A stretch of 64,000 nucleotides of DNA from Streptomyces sp. CNH099. Its GTDB lineage: Bacteria; Actinomycetota; Actinomycetes; Streptomycetales; Streptomycetaceae. The notes below the pieces were generated by a model. It ran no database searches, was not told the DNA's origin, and worked only from the letters and a program-made list of their open reading frames with translations. The translations under genes and the position numbers were made by a program. Position 1 is the first letter of the stretch. Every line of letters starts with the position of its first letter. Below are positions 1 to 7,241 of the stretch, in pieces. The DNA lies in NCBI GenBank assembly GCA_000514715.1, contig KI911459.1, positions 491,594 to 555,593 of the forward strand. The letters run 5' to 3'.

Positions 1-810
1 GCCATCGTGGCCCTGGGCATGACCTTCGTCATCGTCACCGGCGGCATCGACCTGTCCGTCGGCTCGGTCTTCGTGCTCGGCGGCGTGCTCGCCGCCTGGG
101 GCTCGCGCCACGGCACCCTGGTGGCGCTGCTGCTGCCGCTGGCCGTCTGCGGGCTCATCGGCCTGGTCAACGGGTTGCTCGTGGCCCGGCTGCGGCTCGC
201 GCCGTTCATCGTCACGCTCGCCGCCATGCTCGGCGCCCGCGGCCTGATGCTGGCCCTCACCGACGAGGGCGCCAACACCTACCTCGTCGCCGAGGGCTCG
301 TTCTTCGCCGACCTCGGCCAGGGCAAGCTGCTCGGCATCGGCGCACCCGTGTGGATCACCGCCGCGCTCTTCGTCGCCGGCGGTGTCGTGCTGCGCCGCA
401 CCCGCTTCGGCCAGCACGTCTACGCAGTCGGCGGCAACGAGGACGCCGCCGCGCTGATGGGCGCGCCCGTGGCCCGTACCAAGACGCTGGTCTACACCCT
501 CAACGGGCTGCTCGCCGGCTTCGCCGGCGCGCTGAACGCCGCGTGGCTCGACTCCGGCGTGACCATCCTCGGCTACGGGATGGAGCTGGAGGCCATCGCC
601 GCCGTCGTCATCGGCGGCACGCTGCTCTCCGGCGGCATGGGCTTCGTCGGCGGCTCGCTGGTCGGCGTGCTGCTGCTGAAGGTGATCCAGAACGTCATCA
701 ACCAGATCGGCTCGCTCGACTCCGCCTACCAGCAGGTCGTCAGCGGCGGCTTCCTGGTGCTGGTCGTCGTGGCGCAGACCTGGCTCGCCCGGCGCCGCCG
801 GGTCCCCTGA
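1..810 (+). CDS. Sugar ABC transporter permease (RbsC/XylH type), 5' truncated
   Basis: The reading frame is open from base 1 and ends in TGA at 808-810, so the start lies upstream of the window. The roughly 269 visible residues show the BPD_transp_2 pattern: a GGIDLSVGSV motif in the first visible helix, several Leu/Ala/Val-rich membrane segments, a GGNEDAAALMGAPV cytoplasmic loop typical of the coupling region, and a Gly-rich 'VIGGTLLSGGMGFVGG' segment. Proteins of this family form the membrane channel of ribose, xylose or galactose importers. The partner ATPase and binding protein should lie upstream. Because xylA and xylB are in the same window, xylose is a possible substrate, but that is inference. 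Confidence 0.9.
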   Translation, partial: AIVALGMTFVIVTGGIDLSVGSVFVLGGVLAAWGSRHGTLVALLLPLAVCGLIGLVNGLLVARLRLAPFIVTLAAMLGARGLMLALTDEGANTYLVAEGSFFADLGQGKLLGIGAPVWITAALFVAGGVVLRRTRFGQHVYAVGGNEDAAALMGAPVARTKTLVYTLNGLLAGFAGALNAAWLDSGVTILGYGMELEAIAAVVIGGTLLSGGMGFVGGSLVGVLLLKVIQNVINQIGSLDSAYQQVVSGGFLVLVVVAQTWLARRRRVP

Positions 811-863
811 CCGGCCGCCGGGCGACCGGGCGGGTTGGCCCGGCGGCCGTACGGCGGCCGGTC
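809..863. terminator. Candidate hairpin terminator after sugar permease
   Basis: A perfect 12-bp inverted repeat has arms at 809-820 (GACCGGCCGCCG) and 852-863 with a 31-base loop. It starts on the stop codon of the permease gene. No T-tract follows, as is usual in this GC-rich lineage. The remaining bases up to 1051 hold no convincing gene. Confidence 0.4.
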
Positions 864-1051
864 GCGGCAGCGAGCCGCGGCCGGCCGCCGACACCGGTCT
901 GGACCAGTGCCGCCGCGCTGCTCCGTGGCAGGCGGGCTGACGTGCAACTTTCTGGCCGCTGGAAGGGATTGACGGCTGCCTCGGCCAGTCGGTACCCCTG
1001 ATACGCACCGCACGCGCCTATCCTCGTCCTTCATCCAGCTGAGGAGCACCG

Positions 1052-3043
1052 TTGCCTGCCACCCCCGCCACCCGCACGCGGGTGAACCTGCGAAGACGAC
1101 CCTGGGCGACGGCCGCCGTGGCCGCCGCGCTGCTGCTTCCGCTGACCTCGGCGGCCCTCCCGGCGGCCGGCGCCGCCGACGGGGCCGCGGCGGCGCCCGC
1201 GACGCGGCAGGCGGCGTACGCCGCGGCGGCCGCGGAGTACGGCGTGCCGGAGAGCGTGCTGCTCGGCGTGTCGTACCTGGAGTCCCGCTGGGACACCCAC
1301 AAGGGTGAGCCGAGCACCGACGGCGGCTTCGGCCCCATGCACCTGACCGACGCGCCCACCGTGCTCGCCGAGGACCACCACGGCGGCACCGCAGAGGACC
1401 CCCGCGGCGACACCGAGCGGCCCGTCGGCGAGGAGGAGTTCGGCCCGGCGCTCACCACGCTGTACGAGGCCGCCGAGCTGACCGGCACCGACGCGGCGAC
1501 GCTGCGCGCGAAGCCGGCCGAGAACATCGCCGGCGGCGCCGCGCTGCTGGCCGCGTACCAGGAGGACCTGGGCGCGCCGGCGTCGGCCGACCCCGCCGAC
1601 TGGTACGGCGCGGTCGCGAAGTACGCGGGCGCCGCGTACGAGCAGGACGCGGCCACGTTCGCCGACGAGGTGTACGCCACCATCCGCGACGGCGCCGCCC
1701 GCACCACCGACGACGGCCACGCCGTCCGGCTCGCCGCCCACCCGTCGGTGGCGCCGGAGCAGCGGTGGCTCGGCGAACTCGCCCTGCCGCGGCTGGGGCA
1801 CGAGGACGTGGAGTGCCCGCGCCGGCTCGGCTGCGAGTGGATCCCGGCGACGTACCGGCAGACGGACCCGGACAACATCCGGGCGTACGTCAACCACGAC
1901 AAGGCGGACCGGCCGCGCGACCAGAAGATCGAGTACATCGTCATCCACGACACCGAGGGCCGCTACCCCGGCGTCATCAACATGGTCCAGGACCCGAACC
2001 GCGCGGCCAGCTGGCAGTACACGCTGCGCAGTTCCGACGGCCACATCGCCCAGCACATCAAGCACAAGGACGTCGCCTGGCAGGCCGGCAACTGGAACAT
2101 CAACGCCAAGTCCATCGGGCTGGAGCACGAGGGCTTCGCCAAGGACCAGGGCACCTGGTACACCGAGGCGATGATGCGCAGCTCGGCCACCCTGGTGCGC
2201 TACCTGGCGGCGAAGTACGACATCCCGCTGGACCGCACGCACATCATCGGCCACGACAACGTGCCCGGCACCGTCACGGGGAACATCCCCGGCATGCACT
2301 GGGACCCGGGCCCGTACTGGGACTGGGAGCGCTACTTCGAGCTGCTGAGGGCGCCGCTGCGCGGCCCGGGCGGGTTCTCGAAGTCGATGGTGCTGATCAG
2401 GCCGGACTTCGTGGACAACAAGCCGCGGTTCACCGGCTGCAGCTACGAGCCGGGCTCCGACCCCGCGGAGCCGTGCCCGCCCGCGCCCTCGTCGTCGGTG
2501 ATCCTGCACTCGCGGCCCGACGCGGACTCCCCGCTGCTGGTGGACATCGGCCTGCACCCCGACGGCCGGGCGTCCGACATGCACGTCTCCGACATCGGCA
2601 GCCGGGCCTCGGCCGGGCAGCGGTACGCGGTCGCCGAGCGCAGGGGCGACTGGGTGGCGATCTGGTACCACGGCCTGAAGGGCTGGTTCCACAACCCCGC
2701 GGGCGAGCGGGTCGCGGAGTTCACCGCCGGGAAGATCGTCACGCCCAAGCGGGGCAGGGACTCGGTCCCGGTCTACGGGCGGGCGTACCCGGAGGAGGCG
2801 GCGTACCCGCCGGAGATCCCGTACCAGCCGATCTCCGCGCACCCGTACGAGTTCAAGGCCGGCCAGGCGTACTCCTACGGCGGCACGGTCCCCGGCGAGT
2901 ACTACCGCTCCGTGTCCTTCGACGGCTCCGCGCCGGGCGACCGCACGGTGGTCCGCGGTGAGACGAAGTACCACATCATCCAGATCGGGCACCGCATCGG
3001 CTTCGTCAAGGCCGAGGACGTGAACGTGCGCTGGGTCTTCTGA
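1052..3043 (+). CDS. Secreted N-acetylmuramoyl-L-alanine amidase (Amidase_2/PGRP fold)
   Basis: A 663-residue exported peptidoglycan hydrolase. TTG start at 1052 is preceded by GAGGAG at 1041-1046. The N-terminus has several arginines, a hydrophobic Ala/Leu stretch and an Ala-rich cleavage region, consistent with a signal peptide. Residues about 50-230 contain a PESVLLGVSYLESRWD segment resembling a lytic-transglycosylase-like or wall-binding helical domain. The Amidase_2 domain spans about 290-430, with probable zinc ligands H299 (VIHDT), H401 (IIGHDN) and D418 (WDPGP). The loop between the last two ligands is longer than in AmpD. The C-terminal 200 residues look like an SH3-type wall-binding module. 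It would cleave the MurNAc-L-Ala bond outside the cell. It appears monocistronic. Confidence 0.88.
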   Translation: MPATPATRTRVNLRRRPWATAAVAAALLLPLTSAALPAAGAADGAAAAPATRQAAYAAAAAEYGVPESVLLGVSYLESRWDTHKGEPSTDGGFGPMHLTDAPTVLAEDHHGGTAEDPRGDTERPVGEEEFGPALTTLYEAAELTGTDAATLRAKPAENIAGGAALLAAYQEDLGAPASADPADWYGAVAKYAGAAYEQDAATFADEVYATIRDGAARTTDDGHAVRLAAHPSVAPEQRWLGELALPRLGHEDVECPRRLGCEWIPATYRQTDPDNIRAYVNHDKADRPRDQKIEYIVIHDTEGRYPGVINMVQDPNRAASWQYTLRSSDGHIAQHIKHKDVAWQAGNWNINAKSIGLEHEGFAKDQGTWYTEAMMRSSATLVRYLAAKYDIPLDRTHIIGHDNVPGTVTGNIPGMHWDPGPYWDWERYFELLRAPLRGPGGFSKSMVLIRPDFVDNKPRFTGCSYEPGSDPAEPCPPAPSSSVILHSRPDADSPLLVDIGLHPDGRASDMHVSDIGSRASAGQRYAVAERRGDWVAIWYHGLKGWFHNPAGERVAEFTAGKIVTPKRGRDSVPVYGRAYPEEAAYPPEIPYQPISAHPYEFKAGQAYSYGGTVPGEYYRSVSFDGSAPGDRTVVRGETKYHIIQIGHRIGFVKAEDVNVRWVF

Positions 3044-3052
3044 CCCGTCCCG

Positions 3053-3094
3053 CGCCGCGGCGCCGCCGGTCCCGGGACCGGCGGCGCCGCGGCG
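3053..3094. terminator. Perfect 42-bp palindrome, probable terminator of the amidase gene
   Basis: Two perfect 21-base arms meet at CCC|GGG (3073/3074) with no loop, starting ten bases after the amidase stop codon. As RNA it would form a very stable GC hairpin. It also lies at the 3' end of the minus-strand remnant described next, so it may act in both directions. Confidence 0.7.
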
Positions 3095-3104
3095 GCGCGG
3101 CCGC

Positions 3105-3442
3105 CCGTGCGCGGGCCGCGCACGACCGCGCCGACCAGCTCCGCGCGCCTGCCCGGGTCCTGCAGCGTGCGCGCCCCCGAGCGCGTCGACGGCCCGGACG
3201 AAGCCCTGGAACCGCGCCTGCAGACAGTGGTCGGCGCCCGGCCCGGTGGCGCGCTCCACGGTGCGCGTCAGCAGCTCGGGGCCGCCGTGCCGCAGGGCCG
3301 CGTTGATCTTGCCGGAGCGGCCGGCGGGGGCGGCGCCGCCCGCGTGCCACCGGCCCTTCTCGGCCGGCGTCAGCCCGGCGCGCGAGTCGCTGCCGAGACC
3401 AGGACGGCGGCGCCCGGGCGGTCGGCCGCGGGGGAGCGGCAC
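3105..3442 (-). pseudogene. Frameshifted remnant of an unrecognised small gene
   Basis: On the minus strand a GTG at 3442 follows GGAAGG with a 6-base spacer. The frame then encodes a natural-looking peptide (TPAEKGRWHAGG, GKINAALRHGGPELL, ARFQGFVRAVDA), with almost every codon ending in G or C. At a run of five C on the plus strand (3174-3178) this frame turns into Arg/Gly/Ala-rich low complexity. Removing one base restores a plausible continuation (ARTLQDPGRRAELVGAVVRGPRTG). No stop codon occurs before the amidase terminator. I do not recognise the family. It is either a decaying gene, an indel error in the run, or a chance open frame. Confidence 0.4.
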
Positions 3443-3649
3443 GGCTTTCCTTCCCGGCGCGGATCGGACACCCGGATGCCTGGAGCAGACCGCGCCGTGA
3501 CGTCCGCTCCGGCCGCCGGGTGCGGCCAGGTGCCCCGGAGCGTCACCCGGTGGAGGCAAGCTGTCCGGGGTGTTCCCGGGGCGAAACCGACCGCTTAGTA
3601 TGTGCCAGAGCGGCCCGGTGACGGCGCGCGGACACGGAGGAGACGCGGG

Positions 3650-4651
3650 ATGAGGGCCTGGCGAGTGCACGAGAACGGCGAGCCGCGCGAGGTCATGCGG
3701 CTTGAGGACGTCCCCGACCCGGTCTCGGCGGCCGGCGCGGACGGCCGGCAGGTCGTGCTGCGGGTGCGCGCAGCCGGCGTGAACTTCCCCGACGCGCTGC
3801 TCTGCCGCGGCGAGTACCAGGTCAGCCCGCCGCTGCCGTTCACCCCCGGCGTCGAGATGTGCGCCGAGGTCGTCGCCGCCGCGGAGGGTGTGCCGTACGA
3901 GCCGGGGACCCGGGTGCTCGCCCGGCCCGCGCTGCCCGCCGGCGCCTTCGCCGAGCTGTCCCTCGCCGACGCGCGCACGCTGCGGCCCGTGCCCGACACC
4001 CTCGACGACGCCGAGGCCGCCGCCCTGCACATCGGCTACCAGACCGGCTGGTTCGGCCTCCACCGCCGCGCCCGGCTGCAGCCCGGCGAGACCCTCCTCG
4101 TACACGCCGCGGCCGGCGGCGTCGGCAGCGCCGCCGTCCAGCTCGGCAAGGCGGCGGGCGCCCGGGTCATTGGCGTCGTCGGCGGCGCCGCGAAGGCCGT
4201 GACGGCGGCGGCGCTCGGCTGCGACCTCGTCGTGGACCGCACCCGCGACGACGTCGTCGCCGCCGTCAAGGACGCCACCGGCGGACGCGGCGCGGACGTC
4301 GTCTACGACCCGGTGGGCGGCGCCGCTTACCAGCAGTCCACCAAGTGCATCGCGTTCGAGGGCCGCATCCTCGTCGTCGGCTTCGCCAGCGGCGGGATGC
4401 CCGCCCCGCCGCTCGGCCACGCGCTGGTCAAGAACTACTCGATCGTCGGCCTGCACTGGGGCCTCTACAACACCCACGACCCGGCCGCCGTCGCCGCCTG
4501 CCACGCCGAGCTGACCCGGCTGGCCGCCGAGGGTGCCGTCAAGCCCCTGGTCAGCGAGCGCGTTCCGCTGGAGCAGGCGGCCGACGCCGTGCAGCGCGTC
4601 GCCGACGGCACCACCACCGGCCGCCTCGTCGTCGTACCCGACGCCCGCTGA
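3650..4651 (+). CDS. NADPH:quinone oxidoreductase-like MDR dehydrogenase
   Basis: A 333-aa zinc-independent medium-chain dehydrogenase/reductase. The ATG at 3650 is chosen over an in-frame upstream start because GGAGGA lies at 3637-3642. The N-terminal GroES-like domain covers about residues 1-120. The Rossmann domain carries the AAGGVGSAAVQLGKAAGARVIG-type nucleotide-binding loop around residue 150. It lacks the structural-zinc cysteine cluster of classical alcohol dehydrogenases. Family members reduce quinones or enoyl thioesters with NADPH. It lies 17 bases upstream of two acyl-CoA dehydrogenases, so an enoyl-CoA or quinone-linked role in the same acyl-CoA pathway is plausible but inferred. 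Confidence 0.85.
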   Translation: MRAWRVHENGEPREVMRLEDVPDPVSAAGADGRQVVLRVRAAGVNFPDALLCRGEYQVSPPLPFTPGVEMCAEVVAAAEGVPYEPGTRVLARPALPAGAFAELSLADARTLRPVPDTLDDAEAAALHIGYQTGWFGLHRRARLQPGETLLVHAAAGGVGSAAVQLGKAAGARVIGVVGGAAKAVTAAALGCDLVVDRTRDDVVAAVKDATGGRGADVVYDPVGGAAYQQSTKCIAFEGRILVVGFASGGMPAPPLGHALVKNYSIVGLHWGLYNTHDPAAVAACHAELTRLAAEGAVKPLVSERVPLEQAADAVQRVADGTTTGRLVVVPDAR

Positions 4652-4668
4652 CCCGGGGAGCCGCGCCC

Positions 4669-5901
4669 ATGGCCGAGCAGACCGCCCCCCAGGCCGACGA
4701 CGGCGCCGCCGTCGAGACCGCCGAAGCCGCCGAACTGACCCGCCGGACACGGGAGTTCCTCGCCGCCCACCCGCCCGCCGCCACCGAGCGCCTGGACTTC
4801 CTGCGCGCCCGCTTCGCCGCCGGCCTCGCCTGGGTGCACTACCCCGAGGGCCTCGGCGGCCTCGGCGCGCCCCGCGCCCTGCAGGCCGTCGTCGACGCCG
4901 AGCTGGAGGCCGCCGGCGCACCCGCGCTCGACACCGGCCGCACCGGGATCGGCCTCGGCATGGCCGCACCCACGATCCTCCAGCACGGCACGCCCGAACA
5001 GCGGCGCCGTTTCCTGCCCCCGCTGTGGACCGGCGAGGAGGTGTGGTGCCAGCTCTTCAGCGAGCCCGGCGCCGGCTCCGACCTGGCGGGCCTGGCCACC
5101 CGCGCCGTACGGGACGGGGACGCCTGGGTCGTCGACGGGCAGAAGGTCTGGACGTCCGGCGCGCACCACGCCCGCTGGGCCATCCTCCTCGCCCGCACCG
5201 ACCCGGACGTGCCCAAGCACCGCGGCATGACGTACTTCGTCTGCGACATGACCGACCCCGGCGTCGACGTCCGGCCGCTGCGGCAGATCACCGGCGAGGC
5301 CGAGTTCAACGAGGTCCACCTCGCCGGCGTGCGCGTCCCCGACGCGCAGCGCGTCGGCGCCGTCGGCGACGGCTGGCGCGTCGCGCAGACCACGCTCATG
5401 AACGAGCGCGTCGCCATCGGCGGCTCCCGCCGGCTGCCGCGCGAGGGCGGCATGATCGGGGTCGTCGCGCGCACCTGGCGGGAACGGCCCGAGCTGCGCA
5501 CCCCCGACCTCCATCAGCGGCTGCTCGCGCTGTGGGTGGAGGCCGAGGCCGCCCGGCTCGCCGGCGAGCGGCCGCGCCAGCAGCTCGCCGCCGGGCACCC
5601 CGGGCCCGAGGGCTCCGCGATGAAGCTCGCATTCGCCTCGCTCGCGCAGCGCGCCAGCGCGCTGGAGACCGAACTGCTCGGCGAGGAGGGCCTGACGTAC
5701 GACGACTGGACCGCGCGCCGTCCCGAGACCGTCGACTTCCTGGGCCGCGGGGCGGGCTACCGCTACCTGCGTGCCAAGGGCAACTCCATCGAGGGCGGCA
5801 CCTCCGAGATCCTGCTCAACATCGTCGCCGAGCGCGTTCTCGGCCTGCCGGCCGAGCCGCGCGCCGACAAGGACGCCGCATGGAAGGACCTGCCCCGATG
5901 A
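4669..5901 (+). CDS. Acyl-CoA dehydrogenase (first of a pair)
   Basis: A 410-aa FAD-dependent acyl-CoA dehydrogenase with ATG at 4669 after CGGGGAG. Visible landmarks are the QLFSEPGAGSDLAGL segment near residue 127, typical of the FAD/substrate-binding middle domain, and a C-terminal GNSIEGGTSEILLN motif of the FAD dimer-contact helix. The family oxidises acyl-CoA to trans-2-enoyl-CoA and passes electrons to ETF. Its stop overlaps the start of the second dehydrogenase (ATGA), which indicates translational coupling. Adjacent, divergent dehydrogenases in actinobacteria often form alpha2beta2 heterotetramers for bulky substrates such as steroid side chains. Whether that applies here is inference. 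Confidence 0.9.
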   Translation: MAEQTAPQADDGAAVETAEAAELTRRTREFLAAHPPAATERLDFLRARFAAGLAWVHYPEGLGGLGAPRALQAVVDAELEAAGAPALDTGRTGIGLGMAAPTILQHGTPEQRRRFLPPLWTGEEVWCQLFSEPGAGSDLAGLATRAVRDGDAWVVDGQKVWTSGAHHARWAILLARTDPDVPKHRGMTYFVCDMTDPGVDVRPLRQITGEAEFNEVHLAGVRVPDAQRVGAVGDGWRVAQTTLMNERVAIGGSRRLPREGGMIGVVARTWRERPELRTPDLHQRLLALWVEAEAARLAGERPRQQLAAGHPGPEGSAMKLAFASLAQRASALETELLGEEGLTYDDWTARRPETVDFLGRGAGYRYLRAKGNSIEGGTSEILLNIVAERVLGLPAEPRADKDAAWKDLPR

Positions 5902-7100
5902 GCGACCTGCTGTACTCCGAGGCGGAGGACGACCTCCGGGCCGCGGTGCGCTCGCTGCTGGCGGACCGGGCGGACCCGGCGGCGGTGCTGGCCCGCGCCG
6001 AAGCGGCGTGGGAGGCGGACCGGCGCGCGGCCGGCGGCGGGCGCGACCGCGGCGCGGACGGTCATGCGGGCGGGGCCGGGCCGTACGACCCGGCGCTGTG
6101 GGCGGTGCTGGCGCGGGAGATGGGGCTCGCCGGGCTGCTGGTGCCGGAGAAGCTGGGCGGCGCGGGCGCGAGCCACCGCGAGGCGGCCGTCGTGCTGGAG
6201 GAACTGGGCCGCGCCGTGACCCCGGCACCGTACCTGACCGGCGCGGTGATCGCCGTCGAGGCGCTGCTCGGCTGCGGGGCCGAGCGGGACGAGGTGGCCG
6301 CGCTGCTGACGGGGATTGCGGCGGGCCGGCGGACGGCGGTGCTCGCGCTGCCGTGGCCGACGGGCCCGTGGCGGGGCGGCGCGGCGCGGGAGCGGGCCGC
6401 CGCCACCGTACGGGCTCGGCCCGGCGGCTCTGCCGCGGCCGGCCGGCTCACCGGCGCCGTGTCCTCCGTCGCCGACGCACCCGCCGCCGACGTCTTCCTC
6501 GTCCCCGCGGACGACGGCCTCCACGCGGTCGAGGCCGCCGCCGGCGCCGTCGAGCCGGTCACCCCGCTCGACCTGACCCGGCCCCTCGGCCGGCTCGTCC
6601 TCGACGCCGCCCCGGCCGTCCGGCTCGCCGGCGCCGAGGTGGCGACCGCTGCCGTGGAACGCGCCCTGCTGGCCGGCGCCGGGCTGCTCGCCGCCGAGCA
6701 ACTCGGCCTCGCCGAGTGGTGCCTGGCGACCACGGTGGCGTATCTGAAGGAGCGTCGGCAGTTCGCCCGCCCCGTCGGCGGCTTCCAGGCGGTCAAGCAC
6801 CGGCTCGCCCGGCTGTGGCTGCAGCAGGTCTCGGCCCGCGCCGCCGCCCGCGCCGCGGCCGACGCGCTGGCCCGCGGCGCCGGGGACGCGGCGGTGACGG
6901 CCGCCGTCGCCCAGGCGTACTGCGGCGACGCGGCGGTGCGGGCCGCGGAGGAGGCGCTGCAGCTGCACGGCGGCATCGGCATGACGTGGGAGTATCCGGT
7001 GCACGTGTACCTGAAGCGCGCCATGAGCGACCGCATCGCGCTCGGTACCCCAGGCCACCACCGCACCGCCCTCGCCGCCCTGGCTGACCTCCCCGCCTGA
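5898..7100 (+). CDS. Acyl-CoA dehydrogenase (second of a pair)
   Basis: A 400-aa acyl-CoA dehydrogenase homologue starting at ATG 5898 inside the stop of the preceding gene. The N-terminal helical domain includes a Gly/Ala-rich insert around residues 45-60. The middle domain is divergent and lacks the clear SEP-GAGSD motif of its neighbour. The C-terminal domain has ERRQFARPVGGFQAVKH and LQLHGGIGMTWEYPVH, both family hallmarks. The weaker middle domain next to a canonical partner fits a heteromeric enzyme in which one subunit contributes less to FAD or substrate binding; this is inference. The last codons lie in a 13-bp tandem repeat that covers the stop codon. Confidence 0.88.
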   Translation: MSDLLYSEAEDDLRAAVRSLLADRADPAAVLARAEAAWEADRRAAGGGRDRGADGHAGGAGPYDPALWAVLAREMGLAGLLVPEKLGGAGASHREAAVVLEELGRAVTPAPYLTGAVIAVEALLGCGAERDEVAALLTGIAAGRRTAVLALPWPTGPWRGGAARERAAATVRARPGGSAAAGRLTGAVSSVADAPAADVFLVPADDGLHAVEAAAGAVEPVTPLDLTRPLGRLVLDAAPAVRLAGAEVATAAVERALLAGAGLLAAEQLGLAEWCLATTVAYLKERRQFARPVGGFQAVKHRLARLWLQQVSARAAARAAADALARGAGDAAVTAAVAQAYCGDAAVRAAEEALQLHGGIGMTWEYPVHVYLKRAMSDRIALGTPGHHRTALAALADLPA

Positions 7101-7122
7101 CTTCCCCGCCTGACTTCCCCGC
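7084..7122 (+). repeat. 13-bp tandem repeat, three copies, across a stop codon
   Basis: Three consecutive copies of CTGACYTCCCCGC lie at 7084-7096, 7097-7109 and 7110-7122. The first differs from the others at one base. The second copy contains the TGA stop (7098-7100) of the acyl-CoA dehydrogenase, so copy number changes would alter the extreme C-terminus. Confidence 0.75.
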
Positions 7123-7193
7123 CCACCGGGCCCCGACCCGGCCCGCTCATGTCGCGGACCCCTCATTGCGCCCTGCACCGATCATGGGTTCTA

Positions 7194-7212
7194 ATTGCGA
7201 ACGGTTCGCAAT
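7194..7212. promoter_or_regulatory. Nur-type nickel operator upstream of nik operon
   Basis: A perfect 19-bp inverted repeat, ATTGCGAAC-G-GTTCGCAAT, begins 48 bases before the nikA ATG. Written as TTGCGA-N5-TCGCAA it fits the Nur-box layout I recall for Streptomyces coelicolor (TTGCAA-N5-TTGCAA-like), where the Fur-family repressor Nur with nickel represses nikABCDE. The match is seen in the sequence; Nur binding is inferred. Confidence 0.7.
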
Positions 7213-7241
7213 AACAGTCTGCCTTCAACAGGGGAGTGGGC

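Noticed and set aside
1031..4969. A 1312-codon minus-strand open frame opposite the amidase and dehydrogenase genes
   Set aside because: Most of it is Arg/Gly/Ala/Val-rich antisense of well-supported plus-strand genes and results from the lack of stop codons in GC-rich DNA. Only the part between genes (about 3175-3442) has coding character.
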